From an uncultured bacterium (GTDB taxonomy: Bacteria; Verrucomicrobiota; Kiritimatiellia; CAIVKH01), in the NCBI GenBank assembly GCA_903906425.1, contig CAIVKH010000192.1:1-54583 (forward strand): a stretch of 54,583 nt of DNA, in the 5' to 3' direction. This document shows positions 27,277 to 36,174 of the stretch, in pieces. The stretch's first letter is position 1; each line of letters starts with the position of its first letter. Both the position numbers and the translations under genes were made by a program. The notes beneath the pieces are model-generated. The model was not told the origin of the DNA. It did no database searches and saw only the letters and a program-made list of their open reading frames with translations.

Positions 27277-28659
27277 TTACGTTTTGTGGCCTCCGTCAGC
27301 CGCGGATTTTTCCGCCCGTTGTTTCCGCCGGATTTCCGCCCATTGCTCCAACCGCTGGCGGATGCGCGATTCATAGCCGTTTTCCGTCGGCTTGTAATAA
27401 ATTTTCGATGTCGGCACATATTCCTGATCGACGACGTGGCTTTCAAAATCGTGCGCGTATTTGTAGCCCTCGTGACCGAATGCCTTCGCCGCACGCTTCG
27501 AACCGGTGCTGCGCAGCGGACGCGGAACAGGCAGCACGCGGCCTTCCTTGATGTCGTTCGTCGCTTCTTCAAGTCCCATGTAAGCCGCGTTGCTTTTCGG
27601 CGCGCACGCCAGATACGTCGTCGCCTGCGCAAGCGTGATCCGCGCCTCCGGCATCCCGATAAAATCCACCGCCTCCATCGCCGCAACGCAAAGCCCAAGC
27701 GCCGTTGGGTCCGCATTGCCGATGTCCTCGCTCGCCAGAATGATCAATCGCCGCGCGACGAAACGCGGATCTTCGCCCGCGTAGAGCATCTTCGCCAGCC
27801 AGTACAGCGCCGCATTCGGATCGCTGCCGCGAACGCTTTTGATGAACGCCGAGATCGTGTCGTGGTGGCCGTCCTCGTCGTGATCGTACACGACTGCTTT
27901 TTTCTGAATTGATTCCTCGGTGACCGCGCGCGTGATTTTGATCACGCCGTTTTCATCCGGCTGCGTCGTCAGCGCCGCGATTTCCAGCGCGCCCAGCGCG
28001 CGCCGCGCATCGCCCTCGCAAACTTTCGCCAGATGCACGATCGCGTCATCGTCAGCTTCGATCTTCAAATTCGCCAGTCCATCCGGATGCGAAATCGCGC
28101 GGCAAAGAAGGCCGACGATGTCAGCCTCAGAAATCGATTCGAGTTGAAAAATCTGCGAGCGCGAAGTGAGCGGACTATTGATGAAAAAAAACGGATTATG
28201 CGTCGTCGCGCCGATCAGCGTGATCGCGCCTTCCTCGACGTACGGCAGCAAAACATCCTGCTGCGCCTTGTTGAAACGATGAATTTCGTCGATGAAAAGA
28301 ATCGTTTCGGTGCCGTTGATTTTTTTCCGCTGCTGCGCCGCTTCGAGAATTTCACGCAGCATCGCGACGTTCGCCAGCACGCCGCTTGTACGTTCGAACC
28401 GCCTCTTCGTGACGCGCGCGATCACTTCGGCCAGCGAAGTTTTTCCGCAGCCCGGCGGGCCGTAAAGAATGACGCTGCCCAGCCGGTCCGCTTCAATCGC
28501 GCGGCGAAGAAGTTTTCCGGCGCCGAGAATGTGCTGTTGTCCGGCGATGTCTTCGAGCATCCGCGGACGCATTCGCGCCGCGAGCGGAATATGGCGCAAA
28601 CCGGGCGATGCCTCTTGCCGGTCGCCCTGCTCGCGATCTTCGTTTTCGAACAAATCCAT
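27277..28659 (-). CDS. rarA: Replication-associated recombination protein A (AAA+ ATPase)
   Basis: 460 residues from ATG 28659 (MDLFENEDREQ). Clamp-loader-like AAA+ protein acting at stalled forks. RMRPRMLEDIAGQQHILG is the family hallmark, Walker A is LYGPPGCGKTSLAEVIA, Walker B FIDEIHRFNKAQQD, and sensor 1 LIGATTHNPFFFINSPLTSR. The C-terminal MgsA tetramerisation domain includes ISAFIKSVRGSDPNAALYWL, RRLIILASEDIGNADP and HDFESHVVDQEYVP. Its 5' leader contains the tandem CGCAAAG heptamers. Confidence 0.96.
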   Translation of the reverse strand: MDLFENEDREQGDRQEASPGLRHIPLAARMRPRMLEDIAGQQHILGAGKLLRRAIEADRLGSVILYGPPGCGKTSLAEVIARVTKRRFERTSGVLANVAMLREILEAAQQRKKINGTETILFIDEIHRFNKAQQDVLLPYVEEGAITLIGATTHNPFFFINSPLTSRSQIFQLESISEADIVGLLCRAISHPDGLANLKIEADDDAIVHLAKVCEGDARRALGALEIAALTTQPDENGVIKITRAVTEESIQKKAVVYDHDEDGHHDTISAFIKSVRGSDPNAALYWLAKMLYAGEDPRFVARRLIILASEDIGNADPTALGLCVAAMEAVDFIGMPEARITLAQATTYLACAPKSNAAYMGLEEATNDIKEGRVLPVPRPLRSTGSKRAAKAFGHEGYKYAHDFESHVVDQEYVPTSKIYYKPTENGYESRIRQRLEQWAEIRRKQRAEKSAADGGHKT

Positions 28660-28671
28660 GAACCAAGACTT

Positions 28672-28696
28672 ACGCAAAGGCGCAAAGACGCAAAGA
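28672..28696. repeat. Tandem CGCAAAG heptamers in the rarA leader
   Basis: Three CGCAAAG units in a row (spacing 8 bp) begin 14 nt upstream of the rarA start. Similar strings recur between genes in many bacterial genomes; here only this copy is seen. Confidence 0.7.
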
Positions 28697-28736
28697 AAAA
28701 ATTGCGAGCAACTTTCGGCGTTGATCCGGGAAAAAG

Positions 28737-28946
28737 TTCGGGGCCGGAAAAATGCCCCACCACAAGTCGTTTCAAGGCACTCGCTCTGACACCTCGAAAT
28801 GAGGTGGGTACTCTACGACGCGATTTCCAAGTCCCCGTGAAGGGCATTTGGTCGGCGCGCCAATCGAACACCCGAATAATACTTTATTGGGTCAGAGACG
28901 CTTGGCCGTTACTACGAACAAGGCAGGGCATTTTTTCGACCCCGAA
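28737..28946. mobile_element. MITE-like element with 21-bp terminal inverted repeats
   Basis: Left end 28737-28757 begins TTCGGGGCCGG; right end 28926-28946, read on the reverse strand, begins TTCGGGGTCGA. The ends match at 19 of 21 positions. The 210-bp element has no convincing gene, contains a perfect internal hairpin CACCTC-GAAAT-GAGGTG (28790-28806), and is AT-richer than its surroundings. No target-site duplication is evident. The type is inferred from structure only. The remaining sequence between the rarA start and the small membrane gene shows nothing else I can name. Confidence 0.45.
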
Positions 28947-28988
28947 ATCAAATCAACTCACTCAAAGAACACGCGGCATTCCTCTGCC

Positions 28989-29084
28989 TCATTTGCGCTT
29001 GTTGCCGCCAAAACTTTCAAGCGAAAAGACGAACAGCGGAACAATCAAAATCAAGAAACCAAAGACCACAAAGAACCAAATCAT
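28989..29084 (-). CDS. Small single-pass membrane peptide (31 aa)
   Basis: 31 residues from ATG 29084 to TGA 28989: MIWFFVVFGFLILIVPLFVF, then a short polar tail ending GGNKRK. One hydrophobic helix with a basic C-terminal tail fits a small membrane protein. Support for expression: AAGGGA sits 7 nt before the ATG, and a near-consensus promoter (TTGACG, 17 nt, TATTGT) lies 24 nt upstream of it. No homologue is recognised; function unknown. Confidence 0.55.
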   Translation of the reverse strand: MIWFFVVFGFLILIVPLFVFSLESFGGNKRK

Positions 29085-29107
29085 CTTGTTCCCTTCTCGC
29101 TGGAGAC

Positions 29108-29136
29108 ACAATAGCCACAGTGCCGCCCCGCGTCAA
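29108..29136 (-). promoter_or_regulatory. Near-consensus sigma-70 promoter for the small membrane peptide
   Basis: On the reverse strand TTGACG (29136-29131), exactly 17-nt spacer, TATTGT (29113-29108). The best -35/-10 pair I found in the window, pointing at the 31-codon frame. Confidence 0.65.
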
Positions 29137-29218
29137 TTCGCGACGCGCAAAAATATGAAAAAATCCGGCGAGAATCTGTCCGCTTTTCACCGGCCAACTG
29201 AGGCGCTAGTCTGCACGC

Positions 29219-30256
29219 ATGAAAGCGAATCGCGACCTCTCCCGACGGGAACTGATCACACGAGGAATTTGTGCCGCCGCCGCGATGGCCGGCTCGCGCG
29301 CATTCGCCGAATCCACCGCACCAAGAAAACTCGTCTGGGGGAATCTCCTCCATCTCGGTTTCAACATGTGGGCCGACCGCCCCGTAGATAGCTGGGGCGG
29401 CCCGATGCCGGAGACGAAAGACTGGGTCACCGCCTCCGACAGACTTCGCTTCGACCGCAAACTCTGGAACGATTTGTTCGTGCAGATGGCCGCCGCGAAA
29501 ATGAATCTCGTTGTCATCGATCTCGGCGAAGCCGTCCGCTACGACAGCCATCCAGAACTTGCCGTACAAGGCTCGTGGACGCCCGCGCAGTTGCGCGAAG
29601 AACTCGCCCGCATCCGTTCACTCGGAATCGAGCCGATTCCAAAATTGAATTTCTCCTCCGCCCACGATGCATGGCTCGGCGAATATTCCCGCATGGTTTC
29701 GACGCCGAAATACTACGAAGTCTGCAAGGACCTCATCGCCGAAGTCGTTCGACTTTTCGACGATCCGCGTTTCTTTCATCTCGGCTACGACGAAGAAACC
29801 GCCGCGCACCAGGCCAAATATTCCATCGCCATCGTCCGCCAGTACGAACTCTGGTGGCACGATTTTGAATTCTTCACCGGCGAGGTTTCGCGCCACGGCG
29901 TCCGCCCGTGGATCTGGGCCGACTACGTCTGGAACCATCCTGAATTCGCCGGCCGCGCCGCGAAAAACATTGTGATGAGCAACTGGTATTACGGCACGAA
30001 ATTCGATGAAAAGGACAAAATGGTGAAAGCCTATCGCGATTTTGAAACGGCCGGCTACGACCAGATTCCCACCGCGTCAAACTGGAGCGCTCCCGAAAGT
30101 TTCAAGCTGACCGTCGAGCATTGCCGCCGCGTCATCGATCCCGCGCGTCTGCTCGGCTTCCTGCAAACGCCGTGGATGCCCACGCTCGAAATCTGCCGCC
30201 CGCACCACGAAGCCGCCATCAAGCTCGTTGGCGAAGCCATCGCAAACTTCCAATGA
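29219..30256 (+). CDS. Tat-exported TIM-barrel (GH20-like) protein
   Basis: 345 residues. Twin-arginine signal LSRRELITRGICAAAAMAGS followed by SRAFA cleavage. The mature part resembles the catalytic barrel of family 20-type hexosaminidases: NLVVIDLGEAVRYDSHPE, LGIEPIPKLNFSSAHDAWLG, and FFHLGYDEETA, where an Asp-Glu pair sits at the expected catalytic place. Probably a carbohydrate-active enzyme, not assignable further. The last codons and stop (NFQ*, TGA at 30254-30256) lie inside a palindromic element, so the element has defined the C-terminus. A Tat component (tatA) is encoded at 52048. Confidence 0.8.
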   Translation: MKANRDLSRRELITRGICAAAAMAGSRAFAESTAPRKLVWGNLLHLGFNMWADRPVDSWGGPMPETKDWVTASDRLRFDRKLWNDLFVQMAAAKMNLVVIDLGEAVRYDSHPELAVQGSWTPAQLREELARIRSLGIEPIPKLNFSSAHDAWLGEYSRMVSTPKYYEVCKDLIAEVVRLFDDPRFFHLGYDEETAAHQAKYSIAIVRQYELWWHDFEFFTGEVSRHGVRPWIWADYVWNHPEFAGRAAKNIVMSNWYYGTKFDEKDKMVKAYRDFETAGYDQIPTASNWSAPESFKLTVEHCRRVIDPARLLGFLQTPWMPTLEICRPHHEAAIKLVGEAIANFQ

Positions 30257-30295
30257 TTGGAAAAAATCGGAGCCGGTCTTTTCCAATCATTGGAA
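30248..30295. repeat. Palindromic element, 2 copies; supplies a stop codon
   Basis: Exact copies 30248-30262 (centre G) and 30281-30295 (centre C), 33 bp apart. The TGA of the Tat-exported protein is the TGA inside CAATGATTG of the first copy. Confidence 0.97.
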
Positions 30296-30329
30296 GTTTG
30301 CGGCATCGCGGCGGCGATGCCCGCCGCGA

Positions 30330-32711
30330 CTAGCTTTCGCGAATTTCGGCGCGGATTTCGGCGCGCAGCGCGGCCTTCACTTTGTCGTGGAACCTGTTCG
30401 CTTCCTCGTCGGTCAGCGTCTTCGTGGATGAGCGATAAATCAGCGAATAGGCGACGCTCTTGCGGTCCTTGCCGATCGCTTCGCCGGCGAATATGTCGAA
30501 CAGTTCGATTTTCTCCAGTTCAGCGGGCGCGGCTTTCTTCATCACCGCGACGATTTCTTCGTGGCGGATTTTTTCGTCCACGATCATCGCGACGTCGCGC
30601 TGGATGGACGGAAACGCGGGAATGTCCTTGAACGCCGAAATCTTTCCTGCCTCCGCGACGAGCGGCGCGATGGAAATTTCGAGCACCGCCACCGGATCGG
30701 CCAGCCGCCATTCCTTCCGGATCGCGGAACGGATCACGCCGAAGCTGCCAATGACTTTGTCGCCCGCGCGAATTTCTACGCCGAGTCCAGATTCGAATTG
30801 CGGCAGCGACGACTGCGAAAGAGAAATTCCGCCAATCCGGCACGCGCAAACGATGCTTTCGAAAAGTCCCTTCGCCCACGCAAACATTTCGCCCGCTTCG
30901 ACTGTGCGGCGACGATCAAGCGCCGCGCGACCGATCGGTCCCATCAGCCCGGAACAGAGACGATCTTCCTCGCCGAATTTTGAGAACACGCGGCCGATTT
31001 CGAAGAGGCTCGCCATTTCGATTTGGTGCGCGCGGTTCTTGCCGAGCATCTCCACCATCTGCGGAACAAGCGACGGACGAAGGATCGACTGATCCGCGCT
31101 GATCGGATTCGGCAGCACGATGCGCGACGCAGCATCCATGCCGAACAAATTCAGCAGCGGCTCAGAGACGAGGCTGTAGTTGTAGGTTTCGCGAAGGCCC
31201 AACCCGACGAGCTGGCCGCGCAAATCCGAAACAGCCCGCGAACGGCGATCATCGCCGGCATCCACCAGCGCGCGCGGCTGCGGCGCGGGAACTTTTTCGA
31301 GGCCCCAGACGCGCGCGAATTCCTCGACGAGATCAACCTCGTTTTGCAAATCGCCGCGGAATGTCGGAACGGTGACTTCATTCCAATCATTGGAAATTTG
31401 CGAGACCGGAAGTTCCAATGATTGGAGAACCGCGGAAATTTCCACGTCACTCGCGGCGACGCCGACGCGCTCGCGGATGTAGTCGAAGCGGAACTTGAGC
31501 TGTCGCGAGGCGACGGGCTGCGCGTAAACGTCAATCAGCGTTTCGTCGCAGGTTGCGCCGGCGAATTCGCACATCAATTGCGCGGCGCGGCGACTCGCCC
31601 ACTCGACGGTCGCGGGATCAACGCCGCGTTCGAAGCGATAGGACGATTCGGTCGAGAGGCCGAGCGCCCGCGCGGCCAAACGAATGTCGTTCGCGCGGAA
31701 TGATGCGGCCTCGAGAAGAACGGTTGAAGTGCTGTCGTTGATTTCGCTGCCTGCGCCGCCCATCACGCCAGCAACCGCGACGGATCGCTCGGCGTCCGCG
31801 ATGACGAGCATCGTGGGATTCAGTTCGCGTTCGATGCCGTCGAGCGTGGACATTTTTTCGCCAGATATCGCACGGCGGACGATGATCTGGCCGCCCTTGA
31901 GCAGCGAAAAATCGAAGGCGTGAAGCGGATGGCCGCATTCGAGCATCACATAATTTGTGATGTCCACGACGTTGTTTATCGCGCGGATTCCCGCGTTTTC
32001 GAGGCGTCGCTGCATCCAGTCGGGCGATGGGCCGATCTTGACGTTTTGCAGCAGGCGCGCGGAGTAGCGCGGACAACCGACGGAATCTTCCACCGTGACG
32101 CTGGCGCTCAGTCCGATTTTCTGTTTCGCAATTTCGGCGACCGGCCATTTCAGTTTCTTACCGGTCACCGCCGCGACTTCGCGGGCGATGCCGATCATCG
32201 AAAGACAGTCGGGACGGTTCGGCGTGATTTCCAATTCGAGGACGGTTTCGGGCGGGCCGAACACTTTCGACAGCGGCGTGCCTGCGGCCCATTTCGAATC
32301 GAGGACGAAAAGTCCGTCGTGTCCGCCGGGCTGGCCGAGTTCGTCAGCGGCGCAGAGCATTCCGTTCGACTCGACGCCGCGGAGCTTGGCTTTCTTGATC
32401 GCGAATCCGCCGTTCGGAATCGTCGCGCCGATCTTGGCGAACGGATATTTCCCGCTCGCTTTCACGTTCGGCGCGCCGCAGACGACCTGCACTTCGCCGA
32501 CGCCATCGAACACTTTGCAGACGGTCAGCTTGTCGGCGTTCGGGTGCTTCGCGACTTCGCGGACTTCGCCGACGACGAAGTTTTCGTAGGTCGAGCCGAT
32601 TTGCTCGATGCCTTCGATTTCGGTGCCGGAAAACGTGAGCTTGTCCGCGAGTTCCTTCGCAGAGATGTCAACGTCCACGTACTGTTTGAGCCAACTGATC
32701 GGAACACGCAT
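30330..32711 (-). CDS. pheT: Phenylalanyl-tRNA synthetase beta subunit, with palindromic pair in frame
   Basis: 793 residues, normal length. Forms the alpha2-beta2 enzyme with PheS. Domains in order: tRNA-binding EMAP-like domain ([20 protein letters not shown]), B3/B4 editing domain ([40 protein letters not shown]), B5 domain (about 400-475), catalytic-like core, and C-terminal FDX-ACB domain ([20 protein letters not shown]). In the B5 domain residues about 429-444 ([16 protein letters not shown]) are encoded by two palindromic elements in frame. The loop length looks normal for the family, so the protein should still fold. Lies 15 nt after pheS. Confidence 0.97.
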   Translation of the reverse strand: MRVPISWLKQYVDVDISAKELADKLTFSGTEIEGIEQIGSTYENFVVGEVREVAKHPNADKLTVCKVFDGVGEVQVVCGAPNVKASGKYPFAKIGATIPNGGFAIKKAKLRGVESNGMLCAADELGQPGGHDGLFVLDSKWAAGTPLSKVFGPPETVLELEITPNRPDCLSMIGIAREVAAVTGKKLKWPVAEIAKQKIGLSASVTVEDSVGCPRYSARLLQNVKIGPSPDWMQRRLENAGIRAINNVVDITNYVMLECGHPLHAFDFSLLKGGQIIVRRAISGEKMSTLDGIERELNPTMLVIADAERSVAVAGVMGGAGSEINDSTSTVLLEAASFRANDIRLAARALGLSTESSYRFERGVDPATVEWASRRAAQLMCEFAGATCDETLIDVYAQPVASRQLKFRFDYIRERVGVAASDVEISAVLQSLELPVSQISNDWNEVTVPTFRGDLQNEVDLVEEFARVWGLEKVPAPQPRALVDAGDDRRSRAVSDLRGQLVGLGLRETYNYSLVSEPLLNLFGMDAASRIVLPNPISADQSILRPSLVPQMVEMLGKNRAHQIEMASLFEIGRVFSKFGEEDRLCSGLMGPIGRAALDRRRTVEAGEMFAWAKGLFESIVCACRIGGISLSQSSLPQFESGLGVEIRAGDKVIGSFGVIRSAIRKEWRLADPVAVLEISIAPLVAEAGKISAFKDIPAFPSIQRDVAMIVDEKIRHEEIVAVMKKAAPAELEKIELFDIFAGEAIGKDRKSVAYSLIYRSSTKTLTDEEANRFHDKVKAALRAEIRAEIRES
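31381..31427. repeat. Palindromic element pair inside pheT
   Basis: Exact copy 31381-31395 (centre C) and variant TTCCAATGATTGGAG at 31413-31427, 32 bp apart, the same geometry as the intergenic pairs. This is the only coding location in the window. Encoded peptides are LQSLE and ISNDW. Confidence 0.97.
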
Positions 32712-32726
32712 GGTCAGCCACCAATC

Positions 32727-33755
32727 CTAAAATTGCGCGAGGAAGCGCACGTCGTTGTCGTAAAGGAACCGGATGTCGGGAATGCCGTAGAGGATCATCG
32801 CGATGCGCTCGACGCCCATGCCGAACGCGTAGCCCTGCCACTGTTCGGGATCGATGCCGACGAGTCCGAAGACTTTCGGGTTCACGAGACCGGCACCGGA
32901 GATTTCGATCCAGCCGCTGTGTTTGCAGACGCGGCATCCCTTGCCGCCGCAGACGTGGCAGGAGAAATCGTATTCGACGCTCGGTTCGGTGAACGGGAAA
33001 AAGTGCGTACGGAAACGAACCTTCACGTCCGGCCCCATGAGCTGCTTCGCGAAATAGCTGATGTCGCCTTTCAAATCGGCCATCGAAACTCTGCGATCCA
33101 CGTAGAGGCCTTCGATCTGGTGGAAATTCGCGCTGTGCGTCGCATCGGTCGTATCACGGCGATAGCAGCGGCCCGGCGCGATGATCCGCAGCGGCGGCGT
33201 GCGCGATTGCATCACGCGAATCTGCACCGGCGACGTGTGCGTGCGCAGCAGCGATTCGTGCGGTGCCTTTTCGTCGAGATAAAATGTGTCTTTGTCCGCG
33301 CGCGACGGATGATCGGCGGGAACGTTGAGCGCGTCGAAATTATTGAACGGCGATTCGATGTCCGGCCCGTCGGCGACAGTGAACCCGAGCGTGCGAAAAA
33401 TCGCGGTGGCGCGCTCGATGATCTGCGTGATCGGATGTTTCGAGCCGAGTTGCGGCCACGAACCGGGAAGCGTGTAATCGAATGCAGCCGATTTTGCGGC
33501 CTCGGCCTGTGCGGCGAGAATTTCTTTGCGCGCGTCCACCGCGGCCTGAACCTCGTTGCGAAAGCCGTTCGCCGCCTGGCCGAATTCTTTTTTCTCCGGC
33601 CCCGGCACGTCCTTGATCGCGGCCATGAATTGCGGAAGCAGCCCGTTTCGCCCGATAAATTTTACGCGCGCGGCTTCCAGCGCCGCCAGATCGCCCGCCG
33701 CGTTGACCTCGGCAATCGCCGCGGCCTTCTGCGTGATGATGTCGTTCGTGTTCAT
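32727..33755 (-). CDS. pheS: Phenylalanyl-tRNA synthetase alpha subunit
   Basis: 342 residues from ATG 33755 (MNTNDIITQ). Class II synthetase catalytic subunit: N-terminal coiled coil (residues 1-90), motif 2 region ESLLRTHTSPVQIRVMQ and APGRCYRRDTTDATHSANFH, motif 3 FGMGVERIAMILYGIPDIR. It carries an extra CHVCGGKGCRVCKHSGWIE cysteine cluster, a feature of many PheS proteins. A palindromic copy ends 9 nt upstream of the start, and its GGAA may serve as a poor Shine-Dalgarno. First gene of pheST. Confidence 0.97.
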   Translation of the reverse strand: MNTNDIITQKAAAIAEVNAAGDLAALEAARVKFIGRNGLLPQFMAAIKDVPGPEKKEFGQAANGFRNEVQAAVDARKEILAAQAEAAKSAAFDYTLPGSWPQLGSKHPITQIIERATAIFRTLGFTVADGPDIESPFNNFDALNVPADHPSRADKDTFYLDEKAPHESLLRTHTSPVQIRVMQSRTPPLRIIAPGRCYRRDTTDATHSANFHQIEGLYVDRRVSMADLKGDISYFAKQLMGPDVKVRFRTHFFPFTEPSVEYDFSCHVCGGKGCRVCKHSGWIEISGAGLVNPKVFGLVGIDPEQWQGYAFGMGVERIAMILYGIPDIRFLYDNDVRFLAQF

Positions 33756-33763
33756 TTTGTTTT

Positions 33764-33810
33764 TTCCAATGATTGGAAGTCGCGCCCCGGCAAATTTCCA
33801 ACGATTGGAA
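33764..33810. repeat. Palindromic element, 2 copies
   Basis: Exact copy 33764-33778 (centre G) and variant TTCCAACGATTGGAA at 33796-33810, 32 bp apart, between the divergent pheS and YdcF-like genes. It occupies the pheS leader position. Confidence 0.96.
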
Positions 33811-33907
33811 GCTGCGGAACATTGCGAATCGGCGCGCAAATTGCACCATGAAATTTTGTTGGTGCGGCGCTTTCAATCGCCTAAAAGGCTGCCGGACGTT
33901 TATTCGT

Positions 33908-34648
33908 ATGGCTGACAAGAATCCAAAATCATCGCCGCGTTTCGGGCGCTGGCTGCTTTGGCCGTTCAGGGCGGTCCTGAGGGTCTTTGGCTGGGTTTCT
34001 CTGGCGCTGGTGGTGCTGGCGCTGACGCCTGTGCCGTGGAGGATCTACCGCGGGCTTGGCGACGATGGGTCGCAGTTGAAGTGCGGGCCGGAGTTCATCG
34101 TGGTGATGGGCGGCGGCGGAATTCCGAGCGAGTCGGGGCTGATGCGCACGTTTGCGGCGGCGGAGGCGGCGCGCAAGTTTCCCGGCGCGCGCGTCGTCAT
34201 CGCGACGCCGGGCAATGTGGCGAGCACGAACAGTACGGCGGCGAAAATGCGGGAGGAACTGGTGATGCGCGGGGTCGCGCGGCCGAGGATTATTTTCGAG
34301 GACAAGGGCCGCCACACGCGCGAGCAGGCGGTGAATTGTTTCGGGCTTCTGCACGCCGGCGGGCGTCAGCCGGCCGTGCTCATCGTGACGTCGCCGGAGC
34401 ATATGCGGCGCTGCCTGCTGAGCTTTCGGAAGGCCGGTTTCACGAATGTTGCAGGCTCGGCAACGGTGGATGCGGTGGTGGAAGCCGACCTGCGTTTCAA
34501 GACCGAGGAACTCAAGAACAGGCACGTGCCCGATGTGGGGCAGAGCATGATGATCCGTTATCAATTCTGGAACACGGTTCAGATTGAGGGCCGCGTGCTG
34601 AGGGAACTCTCGGCGCTGGCCTATTACAAATTACTCGGCTGGATTTGA
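33908..34648 (+). CDS. YdcF/ElyC-family (DUF218) membrane protein
   Basis: 246 residues from ATG 33908 (MADKNPKSS). One N-terminal membrane segment (VLRVFGWVSLALVVLALTPV), then the DUF218 domain: FIVVMGGGGIPSESGLM, ARVVIATPGN, RIIFEDKGRHTREQAVNCF (the acidic-Thr-Asn/Ala signature) and VLIVTSPEHMRRCLLSFRKA. Relatives include SanA and ElyC, which act in envelope and peptidoglycan or ECA metabolism. Monocistronic; convergent with the Tad cluster. Confidence 0.88.
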   Translation: MADKNPKSSPRFGRWLLWPFRAVLRVFGWVSLALVVLALTPVPWRIYRGLGDDGSQLKCGPEFIVVMGGGGIPSESGLMRTFAAAEAARKFPGARVVIATPGNVASTNSTAAKMREELVMRGVARPRIIFEDKGRHTREQAVNCFGLLHAGGRQPAVLIVTSPEHMRRCLLSFRKAGFTNVAGSATVDAVVEADLRFKTEELKNRHVPDVGQSMMIRYQFWNTVQIEGRVLRELSALAYYKLLGWI

Positions 34649-34656
34649 CGCGCCGG

Positions 34657-35523
34657 TCACTGGATGGCGAGGACGGCCGTGGCACCGCCTTTTTTCGAAT
34701 CATTGCGCGCGGTGGCGACGGCCCAGCGACCGGGCTTGAGGAAGAGGCAGGATTTCGACGCGGCTGCCGGTTCGGGCGGCGGCAGCATGACGCGCCAGCC
34801 GTCCGCGCTCATTTCGCCGGCGATCTGCGCGATCATTTCGGCGGGCGTTCCCTTGCCGGAATAGAACCGGGTCTTGGCGTTGCCGCCAGAGACAGCCGCG
34901 GAAGTTTCCAGCCAGACGTTGGCGCCTTTTTTGTTCGCGACGGCGGCGCTGTGTTCGAGCGTGCTGTGCCAGAATCCGGCGAGGTCGGGGGTTTCCGCCG
35001 CGGTGAGGCTGACGAGACAGCGACCGAGGGGTTTCGGTTCAAGCGAGATGCTGAGCGTGCGGCCGTCCTTGACGAGGGCGGCCTGCGTGCTGCGCAGGTG
35101 ATCATAATGCAGGGCCTCCTGCATGGATTGATCGTCGCCGCCTTCGGAGGTTTTCGAATCAATGTTCAGGTAGCGTTCGGTGATGTCGGTCCAGCCGCGG
35201 ACGGCGAGTTGCGACAGATAATAATCCATGATGTCGGCGCAGACGCCGTGCGCGAGAAAGACACAATTCACCACCGGCAACCCGTTGATCACGGCGGCAC
35301 GCGCGGATCTTGCGCCAATGGCAGGGACGGACGGCAGCGTGACCAGCGCACGGATGGCAGGCGCGACGCGCGGGTCTGTCGGCTGCGGCGGGGCGTCATC
35401 ATGAGACGGACGAACTATCTGGGCACGGGCCGAGGCACCGGCGATGATCCATTTCGGGAGGATCCATGCAAGCGTGGCGAGCGAAGCAATGATGACAATG
35501 TAGCTGGCGGCGCGCGATTTCAT
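34657..35523 (-). CDS. Membrane-anchored accessory protein of the Tad cluster, function unknown
   Basis: 288 residues from ATG 35523. N-terminal anchor SYIVIIASLATLAWILPKWI, then an extracytoplasmic region with no family I can name. Two similar halves may exist: DIMDYYLSQLAVRGWTDITE and EMIAQIAGEMSADGWRVMLP both pair a helix with a 'GW' strand, as in small alpha/beta domains. Seven nt after the TadE-like gene and the last gene of this operon, so probably a pilus accessory protein. Confidence 0.75.
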   Translation of the reverse strand: MKSRAASYIVIIASLATLAWILPKWIIAGASARAQIVRPSHDDAPPQPTDPRVAPAIRALVTLPSVPAIGARSARAAVINGLPVVNCVFLAHGVCADIMDYYLSQLAVRGWTDITERYLNIDSKTSEGGDDQSMQEALHYDHLRSTQAALVKDGRTLSISLEPKPLGRCLVSLTAAETPDLAGFWHSTLEHSAAVANKKGANVWLETSAAVSGGNAKTRFYSGKGTPAEMIAQIAGEMSADGWRVMLPPPEPAAASKSCLFLKPGRWAVATARNDSKKGGATAVLAIQ

Positions 35524-35530
35524 GCGCGAA

Positions 35531-36172
35531 TCAGAGCGCGGTCTTCCACGCGTCCTCGACGAGCGGGAAATAGGTTTTCAGGATGTTCAGATGGAACAGC
35601 GCCATGTCGGCCTTGCTGTCCTTGATGTCCGGCCAGCAGGCATCGCCTTCCACCTGGGAAAGGGTCTTGGTGAGACTCTTGTCTTCCTTCTGCTCTTTGC
35701 GCGCCTGATCAATGATGGGGAATTCGGCATTGAGGAACATGAGCGGATAGGGCAGCAATTTGTTGGGAGCATGTTCGGCGATGATCGGCGACACGCCGTA
35801 GGTGACCTGATCTTCGTAGAGCTTGCCCTTCGCCCACGATTTCGGAATCTTGAGCAGGTCATCGGAGCCGCCGGATGTCGAGGGGGCCGCGATCGTCTCT
35901 TTTTCCTTCCGCTGGTTCTTGTGTTTCCATTTGGCGAGGTCGGGCTGGTAGAAAAATTTCCGGTAGAACTCGTCCTTGTTTTTGCCCAGCTCGCTCTTGG
36001 CGCCGTTGCCGCAAATCCACGCCGCGTGCCGCGCGGCCTCGATGCAGGAAATGCGGTTGATGTACATGTGCGCCATGACGGCGGCCATCGTGAGCAGCAT
36101 GCACAGCAGTGCGAGGCCGATGACGCCCTCGGTCATCGCCTGCCCGCTCCGGTTTTTACGAAACGATTTCAT
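35531..36172 (-). CDS. TadE-like minor pseudopilin
   Basis: 213 residues from ATG 36172. The N-terminus SGQAMTEGVIGLALLCMLLT has the Flp/TadE-type prepilin motif (cleavage before QAMTE, then a hydrophobic helix), followed by a large extracytoplasmic domain rich in Lys and Glu. The TadE conserved pattern RISCIEAARHAAW (Ala-Ala-Arg) follows the helix. Processed by the prepilin peptidase encoded upstream. Two nt after the TadG-like gene. Confidence 0.82.
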   Translation of the reverse strand: MKSFRKNRSGQAMTEGVIGLALLCMLLTMAAVMAHMYINRISCIEAARHAAWICGNGAKSELGKNKDEFYRKFFYQPDLAKWKHKNQRKEKETIAAPSTSGGSDDLLKIPKSWAKGKLYEDQVTYGVSPIIAEHAPNKLLPYPLMFLNAEFPIIDQARKEQKEDKSLTKTLSQVEGDACWPDIKDSKADMALFHLNILKTYFPLVEDAWKTAL

Positions 36173-36174
36173 GT

